In this document: one piece after another, positions 1-7,182 of the stretch
How the letters are laid out: every line of letters starts with the position of its first letter
Numbering within the stretch: the first letter of the stretch is position 1
DNA from: an uncultured Collinsella sp.
GTDB taxonomy: Bacteria > Actinomycetota > Coriobacteriia > Coriobacteriales > Coriobacteriaceae
Length of the DNA: 8,036 bases
Assembly (NCBI GenBank): GCA_900553475.1
Contig: USEF01000070.1
Span: 1-8,036 of the forward strand
Direction of reading: 5' to 3'
The notes under the pieces: model-generated
What the model saw: only the letters and a program-made list of their open reading frames with translations
Database searches by the model: none
What the model was told of the DNA's origin: nothing
Position numbers and translations under genes: made by a program

Positions 1-45
1 GGCGGGACAGAGTATGCCCCGCCCCTCGGGACGACGGGATAGAAC

Positions 46-50
46 AGGAG
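46..50 (+). promoter_or_regulatory. Shine-Dalgarno that sets the serine dehydratase start
   Basis: AGGAG lies five bases before the ATG at 56. An in-frame ATG at 14 would add 14 residues (MPRPSGRRDRTGAH) that do not resemble the family and has no good ribosome binding site visible in the window, so the start at 56 is preferred. No promoter can be recognised in the 55 bases available upstream. Confidence 0.75.
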
Positions 51-55
51 CGCAT

Positions 56-1656
56 ATGGCAGGCAAGCCGCAAACACTAGCTACGACCTCGGCATTCGAG
101 ATCTTGGGCCCCGTCATGGTCGGCCCCAGCTCATCACACACCGCCGGCGCCCTGCGCTGCGCCCAAGTTGCCGCCAGCCTGTTAGAAGGCCGCATCGCCA
201 AAGTCACCTTTGGCCTATGGAACTCCTTCGCCCACACCTACCGCGGCCACGGCACCGACCGTGCGCTCGTCGCGGGCATCCTGGGCCTCGACACCGATGA
301 CGAGAACATCAAGCAGGCCTTCGACCTCGCTCGCGAGCAGGGCCTCGAATATCACTTTGACATCAAGGGCGACGACGCCTCCATCCACCCCAACACCGTC
401 GACATCGATATGGTCGACGACACGGGCGCCACGGCGCAGGTCCGCGGCGAGAGCCTGGGCGGCGGCAAGATGCGCATCAGCCGCATTAACGGCGTCGGCG
501 TCGACATCTCGGGCATGTATTCCACGCTCTTCGTGGCGCACAAGGATGTTCCCGGCGTGCTCGCCGCGCTCACGAACCTGCTCGCCTACGCCCACGTGAA
601 CATCGCCTTCTGCCGCACCTACCGAACCGAAGTGGGCGGCCAGGCCTACTCCGTCTTTGAGACCGACGGTGCGCCCGACGACACCGTCGTCCCCATGTTA
701 CGCAAGCTCGACAATGTCGATTACGCGACCTTTATCGAGCTCCCCGGTTCTGCCTCGTCGCTCTCCCCCGGCGTCTCGGCCAAGGAGATCTTCGACGACG
801 GCGAGCAGCTGCTCGATGCGTGCGAGGAACTGGGGCTCAGCATCGGCGCCGTCATGGCCGTGCGTGAGGCGCGCCTGACCGGCGAAGCCCACGCCGTCGA
901 CGCCATGCGTCGCGTGCTCGACGTCATGCGGGAGGAGACCACGGCCCCCATCGCCAATCCGCAGCGATCGCTCGGCGGGCTTATCGGCGGCGAGGCTAAA
1001 CTCGTCGATGCCACCGGCCGTAACGATTTGAGCACGAGCCTGATGGGCACCGTTCAAACCGACGCCGTGGCCCGCGCGATGGCCGTGCTCGAGCGCTCCG
1101 CCACGATGGGAGTGATCGTCGCCGCCCCCACGGCAGGCTCCGCGGGTGTCGTGCCCGGCTGCGTGCTGGCGCTCGCCGATCACCTTCAGCTCGACGACGA
1201 GCAGGTCATGGACGCGCTCTACTGCGCAGCCGCCATCGGCCTCAACCTCACCACGAGCGCCTGCGTCGCCGGCGCCGAGGGCGGATGCCAGGCCGAGGCG
1301 CCGCTGCCATGGCAGCCGCCGCGCTGGTGCAGATGCTCGGCGGCACGCCCGAGCAGGCGCTCGACGCCAGTTCCATCGCGCTGAGTAACCTGCTGGGCCT
1401 CGTTTGTGACCCCGTCGGTGGCCTCGTGGAAGTGCCCTGCCAAAACCGCAACGCCATCGGCGTGGCAGCGGCCTTTAGTTCGGCACAACTCGCCCTCGCA
1501 GGAATTAAGAGCCTGGTTCCGTTTGACCAGATGGCACATGTCATGCTCTCAGTGGGCCACGCGTTGCCGGCCACGCTGCGCGAGACGGCAAAGGGCGGCA
1601 TCGCGCAGGCTCCGGCCGCACTTTCAGCCTGTGCAAAATGCGGTGTGTGCGGATAA
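56..1656 (+). pseudogene. sdaA: L-serine ammonia-lyase (iron-sulfur L-serine dehydratase), fused beta-ACT-alpha chain, frameshifted
   Basis: The intact enzyme would deaminate L-serine to pyruvate and ammonia in the cytosol, using a catalytic [4Fe-4S] cluster. From the ATG at 56, residues 1-150 form the beta domain with the hallmark GPSSSHTAGA. Residues about 154-226 look like an ACT regulatory domain (YSTLFVAHKDVPGVLAAL). The alpha catalytic domain follows from about residue 240, with NPQRSLGGLIGGEAK and APTAGSAGVVPG. The first expected cluster cysteine is in EGGCQAE (codon 1286). The reading frame then breaks: instead of the expected QAEVGAAAAMAAA, the original frame reads QAEAPLPWQPP and stops at 1384. 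The rest continues in another frame to the TAA at 1654, carrying the other two cluster cysteines in LVCDPVGG (1405) and VPCQNRNA (1438). The gap fits four missing bases after the GAG at 1295-1297. Restored length would be about 534 residues. The tail ends in CAKCGVCG. Most of the sequence is otherwise conserved, so the lesion is recent or is a sequencing/assembly error. Separate sdaAA and sdaAB genes are usual in Firmicutes; here they are one chain. Confidence 0.9.
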
Positions 1657-1672
1657 CGGCTAAGAACAACTC

Positions 1673-1701
1673 AAAGGTGGGACAAATGTCCCACCTCTTT
1701 T
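1673..1701 (+). terminator. Rho-independent terminator after the serine dehydratase
   Basis: The arms AGGTGGGACA (1675-1684) and TGTCCCACCT (1687-1696) are perfectly complementary and closely spaced. They are followed by CTTTT. This makes a strong hairpin with a short U-run, 17 bases after the TAA. The A residues before the left arm allow some weaker termination in the opposite direction as well, but no gene in view needs it. It separates the serine dehydratase from the transpeptidase transcript. Confidence 0.8.
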
Positions 1702-1742
1702 GAATGCCACCGTTTCCGTACCACAAACAGCAGGGCAATCGC

Positions 1743-1748
1743 TATAAT
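1743..1748 (+). promoter_or_regulatory. Promoter -10 box for the L,D-transpeptidase gene
   Basis: A perfect TATAAT sits 57 bases before the chosen start codon and just after the upstream terminator, giving an expected transcription start near 1755. No good TTGACA-like -35 lies at the usual 16-18 base spacing; TACCAC at 1719-1724 is the closest position match and is poor. The box is therefore supported by its consensus and location only. Confidence 0.55.
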
Positions 1749-1790
1749 GCAAGCCCAGTAAAAACACGATGAGCCGCAAGGCGAAATTCG

Positions 1791-1795
1791 AAGGA
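1791..1795 (+). promoter_or_regulatory. Shine-Dalgarno that favours the second ATG
   Basis: AAGGA ends one base before the ATG at 1797, too close for initiation there. The in-frame ATG at 1806 is ten bases away (about eight when aligned to a full AAGGAGG), which is normal. The protein therefore probably starts MSQNDRTQ rather than MHTMSQ. Confidence 0.6.
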
Positions 1796-1805
1796 TATGC
1801 ATACG

Positions 1806-3539
1806 ATGTCGCAAAACGATCGAACTCAACTGATTCCCGATCCGCAGCAGCCGAGCAAGCACACCGGCGGCGTTCAGTCGCCGCGTCCTATCGCGCCGAG
1901 CCACGGTCAGCAGCGTAGTGCAGCAAACGCTTCCCAACGCCCGAACCAACAGCGACAGCAGCGTCAACAACGTCATCAGCGCCAGGCAAACGGCAATGCG
2001 CCCAAGCAGCCCCCCACGCACGCTCGAGGCGATCGCGGTCCCGCACGCAAGTCCGCTGGCAACAATAAGTCGGGCAAAAAGACGACGCTCTTTGTCGTCC
2101 TGGGTCTCATCGTCATTGTCTATATCGTAGGCATCGTTGCGTTTTCGCAGCTAGCCTACCCCAACACCACCATCGCCGGCGTCGACGTCTCATTCTCCAA
2201 CGCTTCGTCTGCCGCCACCAAGGTCAACTCGGCATGGAAGCACTATAAGCTCACCGTGACAGGCGATGACTTTAGCTGGACCTTTCAGCCCGAGTCCGAT
2301 GAACCCATCGTCGACGGAGAGGCTGCCGCAAAAGAGATCATCAGCCACAACGAAGCCTTTATCTGGCCGGTCCGTCTCGTAGAGTCTTTTAGTGGCAAGA
2401 CCAAAACAACCGCTGCCTCCAACGAAGTCGATCTTGATCAAGACGTCGACCTGTCCATGCTTTCCGACGCCTTCAACCAAAAACAGTTTGAGGAGGATCT
2501 GGGCAGCGCCATCGACGAGTTCAACGAGGGCCGTTCTGGAACGTTCGAGGCCAATAGTTCCTATGACGAGCAGGCCGGCAAGTTTACCGTCGAGAAGGCG
2601 CGCTCCAACGAAAAACTCAACCGCGAGCATGTCATTAAGTATGCCGAGCTCGAGCTTTCATCGCTGGCCGAGACCGTAGATCTTTCCAAGCTCGGCAACG
2701 ATGCCTATGAGCCGCTCAACGGAACGCTGACCGATGATCAGATTCAGGCCGCATGCGATGCCGCCAACAACTTCCTGGGCGTCAACGTGACCCTCAAGCT
2801 CAACGGCGAGGATGCCGGCAAGGTTGATGGCGCTTCCGTGCTGCAGTGGATCAGCTTTGCCGATCCGGCCAACCCCACGCTCGATACGTCACAGATCAGC
2901 AGCTGGGCAGCCGAGCTCGCCAACAGCTTTAATACCGTGGGCTCCACTCGCTGGTGGACGCGCGCCGATGGCAAGCAGTGCGCCGTCGAAGGCGGTGACT
3001 TTGGTTGGTCTATCGATAGCAGCTCGCTCGCCAAGCAGGTCGAGGACGCCATTAACAACAAGCAGACCGGCGAAATCGAGATCAAGTACTCCCAGAAAGC
3101 CGACACCTTTACCGCAAAGGGTGAACCCGACTGGAAGGCATATATCGATGTCGACCTGTCCGAGCAGCACGCGCGCTACTACGACGAGAGCGGCAATATC
3201 GTGTGGGAGGCCAACTTTATTTCCGGCAAACCGGGCGAAGACGCCACCCCCGAGGGCGTGTGGCAAATCAACAGCAACGACGGCGGCAGCACCCTGATCG
3301 GAGCCAAGGACCCCGAGACCGGTAAGCCCAAATACGAGAGCCCGGTAAGCTATTGGATGCCGTTTGAGGGCAACATGATCGGCTTCCACGATGCCACCTG
3401 GCAAAACGACAAGAGCTTCGATAACGCCGAGTCGTACAAGTGGTGCGGCAGCCACGGTTGCATCAACCTGCGCCTGGCAGACGCCAAGGCACTTCACGAC
3501 TGCATCAAAGTCGGCCTGTGCGTGGTTGTCCACTCGTAG
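1806..3539 (+). CDS. Membrane-anchored L,D-transpeptidase (YkuD) with peptidoglycan-binding-like ectodomain
   Basis: This 577-residue protein probably forms 3-3 cross-links, or attaches proteins, in peptidoglycan on the outer face of the membrane. Residues 1-92 are a cytoplasmic, disordered-looking tail rich in Gln, Arg, Asn and Pro, with QQRQQRQQRHQRQ near residues 48-60 and a basic stretch before the membrane. One transmembrane segment (about 94-116, LFVVLGLIVIVYIVGIVAF) makes it a type II membrane protein. The segment just after it, TTIAGVDVSFSNASSAA, matches the start of PG_binding_4 repeats found beside VanW and YkuD domains; the region from about 120 to 440 probably holds two such repeats. 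The C-terminal YkuD domain (about 446-577) has IGFHDATW and the catalytic SHGCINLR motif, with His528, His550 and nucleophile Cys552. The gene is monocistronic in appearance: terminator upstream, own promoter, 132-base gap downstream. The family is inhibited by carbapenems rather than most penicillins. Assignment of the catalytic domain is firm; the physiological acceptor is unknown. An alternative start at 1797 adds three residues. Confidence 0.93.
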   Translation: MSQNDRTQLIPDPQQPSKHTGGVQSPRPIAPSHGQQRSAANASQRPNQQRQQRQQRHQRQANGNAPKQPPTHARGDRGPARKSAGNNKSGKKTTLFVVLGLIVIVYIVGIVAFSQLAYPNTTIAGVDVSFSNASSAATKVNSAWKHYKLTVTGDDFSWTFQPESDEPIVDGEAAAKEIISHNEAFIWPVRLVESFSGKTKTTAASNEVDLDQDVDLSMLSDAFNQKQFEEDLGSAIDEFNEGRSGTFEANSSYDEQAGKFTVEKARSNEKLNREHVIKYAELELSSLAETVDLSKLGNDAYEPLNGTLTDDQIQAACDAANNFLGVNVTLKLNGEDAGKVDGASVLQWISFADPANPTLDTSQISSWAAELANSFNTVGSTRWWTRADGKQCAVEGGDFGWSIDSSSLAKQVEDAINNKQTGEIEIKYSQKADTFTAKGEPDWKAYIDVDLSEQHARYYDESGNIVWEANFISGKPGEDATPEGVWQINSNDGGSTLIGAKDPETGKPKYESPVSYWMPFEGNMIGFHDATWQNDKSFDNAESYKWCGSHGCINLRLADAKALHDCIKVGLCVVVHS

Positions 3540-3607
3540 TGCAACGCGCGCATTCCTACAACGTGGAGCTGCTGCGACCAATCTAACAGTTCCGAAAGAA
3601 ACCGTTC

Positions 3608-3637
3608 TATGCGCCCGTCCCAACCGGTGGGCGCATA
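3608..3637 (+). other. GC-rich inverted repeat before the transporter operon (operator or terminator)
   Basis: TATGCGCCC (3608-3616) and GGGCGCATA (3629-3637) are perfect nine-base complements with a 12-base gap. The right arm runs into the TATAAT at 3636-3641. It is not followed by a U-run, so it is a poor intrinsic terminator for the transpeptidase gene. Its position across the -35 to -10 interval suits a dimeric regulator of the downstream efflux operon. Both roles are inference; only the symmetry is seen. Confidence 0.5.
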
Positions 3638-3641
3638 TAAT
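3636..3641 (+). promoter_or_regulatory. Promoter -10 box for the adaptor-ABC transporter operon
   Basis: A perfect TATAAT lies 30 bases before the ATG at 3672, giving a short leader of about 24 bases that contains the ribosome binding site. No recognisable -35 hexamer occurs at 16-19 bases spacing, where the sequence is GC-rich and part of the inverted repeat. This would fit an activator-dependent or regulated promoter. Confidence 0.5.
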
Positions 3642-3660
3642 TATCGAGGTTCTTTCTATA

Positions 3661-3666
3661 AAGGAG
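3661..3666 (+). promoter_or_regulatory. Shine-Dalgarno that sets the adaptor gene start
   Basis: AAGGAG sits five bases before the ATG at 3672. An earlier in-frame ATG at 3609 lies inside the inverted repeat and upstream of the predicted transcription start, so it is unlikely to be used. Confidence 0.75.
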
Positions 3667-3671
3667 ACGCT

Positions 3672-5108
3672 ATGCCGAATGTCCCCACGATCACCCCGGG
3701 CCCAGATGATACCGAGCACACGCCCGAAGGTGCCACCGAAACGATTCCTCTGATTACAAACGTACATGCCGACAAGCAGAGCGGACGAACGAACGATACG
3801 GCCGAGATTTCCGATGAAGAAGCGTATGCCAAGCTCAAGGCAAAACGTGCCGAACGCCGACGCAAAAAGCTGATTCGACGCGGTATTGCCGCCGGCGTCG
3901 TGGGTGCCATCGCGCTCATTGCCATTGTCGCAACCCTTGTTATCAATGCACAGCCACAGGGCGCTAGCGGTCCCGTGACCGACATGGTGACCGAGGGCAC
4001 GTTTACCACAACGGTCGAGGCGAAAGGCCAGCTCAAACCCATTTCGTCCTCAGTGGTCTCCCCCTCTGTCGACGGTACGGTCGATTCGATCAACGTGCAG
4101 GCAGGCCAATCCGTCAACGAGGGCGACGTGCTTATGACCATTAAAAACGATGAGCTCGATCGCAACGTTGCCGAGGCGCAGCGTGCAGTTGCAGCCGCTC
4201 AAGAAGACCTCGCCAACGCACAGAAAGCCGCAGCTGCCGCGCAGACCACCCCAACGACGGACGTCGATGGAACTTCCGCAGCGGCTGGCGTCTCCGACGC
4301 ATCAGCGGACACGAACGCCGTATCGGCCGCGCAGCGCAGCCTCGCATCGGCCCAGGCAAACCTCGATCAGGCGAACGCCAAGGCAGCCAGCCGTACGGTC
4401 ACGGCCCCGAGCTCGGGAAGCATCGTGGAGCTCAACGCCAAGGTGGGCGCCACGGTAACAGGCGGCATGATCATGGGCGAAAGCGACACGAGCGGCGGCA
4501 AGCAGTGCATGCAGATCGCCGACCTGTCCAAAATGAAGGTGACCGTACAGGTGGGCGAAAAGGACATCGCCAAGATCGCCGTTGGGCAGAGCGCCAACGT
4601 CACATATCCCGCGTTTCCCGATATCGTGAGCCAGGGCACCGTCACGGCTATCGCGTCGGTGGCAAACTCCGACGCCGCCAACGGTGGCGGCGGCAGCGTA
4701 ACCTTTAACGTCGATATTCTCATCGAGGCGCCCGACGCGCGCCTGAAGCCGGGCATGACGGCCGAGGTATCGGTGGTGACCGAGCAGCTCGACGACGTGG
4801 TGATGGTGCCGACGATGGCGCTCATGACCGAAGACGGCGAACACTATTACGTCAACGTCGCAACCGATGACGAGGGCAAGCAAACCCGCCGCGTCAAGGT
4901 GACCGTCTTGACGCAAAACGATAACGAAGCCGTAGTCGGCAAGACACAGGTCAAGCGCGACGACCAGGGCAACGAGATCAACCCCAACGTGCCGGTTACT
5001 AAGCTACGCGATGGTGACACCCTCGTCATGGACACCGGAGCGGACGCAAAGGCTGACGGCGGCTACAGCACGGATCCGGGCAGTATGTCTGCCGATGAGG
5101 GTATGTAA
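3672..5108 (+). CDS. MacA/HlyD-type efflux adaptor (membrane-fusion protein)
   Basis: This 478-residue protein is the extracytoplasmic partner of the ABC transporter encoded next to it. A hydrophilic N-terminal region with a basic cluster (KAKRAERRRKKLIRR, about 56-70) leads into one transmembrane anchor (about 71-93), with no lipobox. The two halves of a biotinyl-lipoyl domain are at about 126-160 (VSPSVDGTVDSINVQAGQSV) and 241-275 (TVTAPSSGSIVELNAKVGATV). Between them is an Ala/Gln-rich coiled-coil hairpin (about 160-236) whose tip is a Thr/Asp/Ser/Ala-rich, non-helical linker (about 192-214). Beta-barrel and membrane-proximal parts follow (about 285-455), including the conserved LKPGMTAEVSVVTEQLDDVVMVP. 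In Gram-negative MacA the hairpin tip docks to TolC; no such partner is expected here, so the adaptor probably binds substrate or gates the permease. The stop codon overlaps the ATPase start by one base (TAATG). The substrate cannot be told from sequence. Confidence 0.9.
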   Translation: MPNVPTITPGPDDTEHTPEGATETIPLITNVHADKQSGRTNDTAEISDEEAYAKLKAKRAERRRKKLIRRGIAAGVVGAIALIAIVATLVINAQPQGASGPVTDMVTEGTFTTTVEAKGQLKPISSSVVSPSVDGTVDSINVQAGQSVNEGDVLMTIKNDELDRNVAEAQRAVAAAQEDLANAQKAAAAAQTTPTTDVDGTSAAAGVSDASADTNAVSAAQRSLASAQANLDQANAKAASRTVTAPSSGSIVELNAKVGATVTGGMIMGESDTSGGKQCMQIADLSKMKVTVQVGEKDIAKIAVGQSANVTYPAFPDIVSQGTVTAIASVANSDAANGGGGSVTFNVDILIEAPDARLKPGMTAEVSVVTEQLDDVVMVPTMALMTEDGEHYYVNVATDDEGKQTRRVKVTVLTQNDNEAVVGKTQVKRDDQGNEINPNVPVTKLRDGDTLVMDTGADAKADGGYSTDPGSMSADEGM

Positions 5109-5881
5109 TGCGTCCCGTTATCGATATCCGCAACGTGCACCGCATCTTTGAGAGCGAGGCAGGTTGCGCCCACATCCTGCACAACGTGAGCCTGGCGGTA
5201 AATCCCGGCGAATTCGTCGCTATCACTGGCCCCTCGGGCTCAGGCAAATCAACGCTCATGAACATCCTGGGCTGCCTGGATAAGCCGACGGCGGGCGACT
5301 ATTACCTGCAAGGGCTCAACGTGGCCGAGCTCGATGATGACGAGCTCACCGAAGTCCGCGCCCTGAGTATTGGCTTTGTCTTTCAGAGCTTCAACCTGCT
5401 GCCGCGCCTGTCGGTTATCGAAAACGTGATGCTGCCGCTGGCCTACACCAATGTGCCCCGTAGCCAGCGCGAAATGCGCGCCGTTCACGCGCTGCAGGCT
5501 GTCACGCTGCCCGTCGACCACTGGGACCACCGCATATCCGAGCTCTCGGGCGGCCAGATGCAGCGCGTCGCAATCGCGCGCGCCCTCGTCAATGACCCGC
5601 CCATCATCCTGGCCGATGAGCCGACGGGAAACCTGGACTCCGCTACCGGAGCGCTTGTGATGGAGACCTTCCATAAGCTCCAGAAGCGCGGCAAAACCAT
5701 CGTGCTTATCACACACGACCCCGGCATCGCCGCCGAGGCCGACCGTGCCGTGACCATCCGCGACGGTCGCATTCACGATGGCGCGTATATTCCACATGCA
5801 CCGCGGACCCTGCGCAGCGCCGTGGATAGCCTGCCCATGATTTCCGCCTCAGCTAACCCGCCGAAAGGAGTGGTGGCATGA
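5108..5881 (+). CDS. ABC transporter ATPase, MacB/LolD-type
   Basis: This 257-residue cytoplasmic nucleotide-binding subunit powers the adjacent permease. All motifs are intact: Walker A GPSGSGKST (41-49), Q-loop FVFQSFNLLPR (90-100, Gln93), signature LSGGQMQRVAIARAL (146-160), Walker B IILADEPTGNLDS (166-178) and H-loop ITHDP (His203). The FQSFNLLPRLSVIENVMLPL stretch and NLDSATG are typical of the LolD/MacB/FtsE branch that works with FtsX-like permeases rather than solute importers. A C-terminal tail of about 34 residues follows the last conserved DGRI and looks unstructured. A GAGG at 5097-5100 lies seven bases before the ATG, which overlaps the adaptor stop; the end overlaps the permease start by four bases (ATGA). 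Both overlaps suggest translational coupling and balanced production of the subunits. In Gram-negative MacB the ATPase and permease are one chain; here they are separate. Confidence 0.95.
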   Translation: MRPVIDIRNVHRIFESEAGCAHILHNVSLAVNPGEFVAITGPSGSGKSTLMNILGCLDKPTAGDYYLQGLNVAELDDDELTEVRALSIGFVFQSFNLLPRLSVIENVMLPLAYTNVPRSQREMRAVHALQAVTLPVDHWDHRISELSGGQMQRVAIARALVNDPPIILADEPTGNLDSATGALVMETFHKLQKRGKTIVLITHDPGIAAEADRAVTIRDGRIHDGAYIPHAPRTLRSAVDSLPMISASANPPKGVVA

Positions 5882-7092
5882 GCGCCCGCGATCTTATCCA
5901 GGAAGCCCTTCACTCGCTCGAGGCCAGCAAGGGGCGCAGCCTGCTCACCATCCTGGGCATCGTCATTGGCATTGCTTCGGTTATCGCCATGACTTCGCTC
6001 ATCGGCGGCATCCAAAACAGCCTGGTCAACAGCCTGGGCCTCAACGCAGCTCGTATGGTGCAAATCTATTCGTCGCAAGAACCCACCGAGTCGGACATCG
6101 AGAAGCTTCAAAAACTGGTGCCGCAGATTGAGCAGATCGGCATTGTCGACAGCGCGTATACCGAGTACAAGACCGGCGATAAAAGCTATACCGTCATGGC
6201 ACAGGGTGTCGATAGCAACATGCTCGACGCCGTGGGGGCCAGCAAGCTCGTTGCGGGGCGCACCTATTCCCAGGCCGAATCCCAATCAGGCTCGCGCGTG
6301 GCGCTCATCAGCCGCGGCGGCGCCGATCAGCTTTACGGCAACGAACAGGATGCGCTGGGGAAAACCATCAAGGAGTCCAACGGCGAGGTGCAGATTGTAG
6401 GCGTGATTGATGGCGGCAGCGACTCCATGGGCTCGCTCACGCTGTATATGCCACGCGAAACCATCTCCGGGCTGTTCGGCGACGAGAATCCTTCATTCCC
6501 CAGCGTGACGGCGCTCGCCGCCGAGGGCACGGACATGAATGAGCTCTGCAAGACCATCGAGTCCAAGGTGCGCGCGATGAAGGGCATCGAGGAGGAGGAT
6601 GAGTACAACAGTGTATCGGCGACCTCCATGAAAAGCGCCATCGATGCACTCAACTCCTTTATGGGCGCGTTTTCGCTCATCATGGGTGCTGTCGCCAGCA
6701 TCTCGCTGCTTGTCGGCGGTATCGGCATTATGAATATGATGCTTACCAACGTAACGGAGCGCATCCGCGAGATCGGCATCCGCCGCGCTCTGGGCGCAAG
6801 TCGTCGCGATATCACTGCGCAGTTTTTGGCCGAATCCTCGGCGCTGTGCGTCACCGGCGGACTGCTAGGTGTCCTGATTGGCTATCTGCTGGCCTGGGCT
6901 CTTGCGATGTTTGCCGCAGGATCAGGGGTTCTCGGCGAGCTCGGTGCCAGCGGGCAAATCACACCGAGCTTTTCAATCGCCACGGTACTGCTGGCCTTCG
7001 CCGTCTCCGTCGGCATCGGCGTAATCTTTGGCTTCTACCCCGCTCGCCGCGCAGCAAAGCTCGACCCGGTGGAGTGCCTACGCTACCAGTAA
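5878..7092 (+). CDS. ABC transporter permease, MacB/FtsX-type
   Basis: This 404-residue integral membrane protein is the membrane subunit of the tripartite system. It has one N-terminal transmembrane helix (about 22-44, LLTILGIVIGIASVIAM), a large extracytoplasmic MacB_PCD-like domain (about 45-260), then three more helices (about 263-287, 323-346 and 365-387). The conserved family block GGIGIMNMMLTNVTERIREI, followed by GIRRALGASRRDI, contains the cytoplasmic coupling region. The C-terminal FGFYPARRAAKLDPVECLRYQ is also highly typical. The four-helix topology is that of mechanotransmission transporters, which use ATP to drive periplasmic or extracellular conformational work rather than moving substrate through the membrane. 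AAAGGAG at 5864-5870, seven bases before the ATG, is a strong ribosome binding site inside the end of the ATPase gene. The substrate is unknown; peptides, antibiotics or lipoprotein-like molecules are possible from the family. Confidence 0.94.
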   Translation: MSARDLIQEALHSLEASKGRSLLTILGIVIGIASVIAMTSLIGGIQNSLVNSLGLNAARMVQIYSSQEPTESDIEKLQKLVPQIEQIGIVDSAYTEYKTGDKSYTVMAQGVDSNMLDAVGASKLVAGRTYSQAESQSGSRVALISRGGADQLYGNEQDALGKTIKESNGEVQIVGVIDGGSDSMGSLTLYMPRETISGLFGDENPSFPSVTALAAEGTDMNELCKTIESKVRAMKGIEEEDEYNSVSATSMKSAIDALNSFMGAFSLIMGAVASISLLVGGIGIMNMMLTNVTERIREIGIRRALGASRRDITAQFLAESSALCVTGGLLGVLIGYLLAWALAMFAAGSGVLGELGASGQITPSFSIATVLLAFAVSVGIGVIFGFYPARRAAKLDPVECLRYQ

Positions 7093-7104
7093 GCCACCAC
7101 CAAC

Positions 7105-7173
7105 AAGTTGCGGTGAATTAGGGACTGAATATGCTATCTAGCAGCAAAAACAGACACTATTTCACCGCAACTT
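7105..7173. repeat. 69-base palindromic intergenic element
   Basis: The first 13 bases, AAGTTGCGGTGAA (7105-7117), are perfectly complementary to TTCACCGCAACTT (7161-7173). With three mismatches the arms extend to 23 bases each (7105-7127 and 7151-7173). The 23-base centre contains its own small hairpin, TGCTA-TC-TAGCA (7132-7143). The element starts 13 bases after the permease stop. It lies between two gene sets that converge on it, so it could act as a bidirectional transcription barrier, but neither side has a U-run. Its size, near-perfect ends and intergenic site resemble REP-like or miniature transposable repeats. Only the symmetry is seen here; copy number elsewhere cannot be judged. 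Confidence 0.7.
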
Positions 7174-7182
7174 ATTGAAGGG

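Noticed and set aside
1..23. Short inverted repeat GGCGGG/CCCGCC at the left edge
   Set aside because: Only six GC pairs with an 11-base loop in GC-rich DNA, cut by the window edge and with no U-run after it; not distinguishable from chance.
698..1183. Long minus-strand open frame opposite the serine dehydratase gene
   Set aside because: Its His/Gly/Arg/Ala-rich translation has no family features, and the plus strand carries clear conserved motifs; it is a shadow of high-GC codon use.
1285..1656. Second half of the serine dehydratase as an independent short gene starting at the ATG at 1285
   Set aside because: That ATG is out-of-frame sequence within conserved EGGCQAE, with no ribosome binding site, and the product lacks most of the alpha domain; it is the displaced 3' part of the broken gene.
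2889..3767. 292-codon minus-strand open frame opposite the transpeptidase gene
   Set aside because: It covers the YkuD catalytic region, which is unmistakable on the plus strand; no ribosome binding site or recognisable domain on the minus strand.
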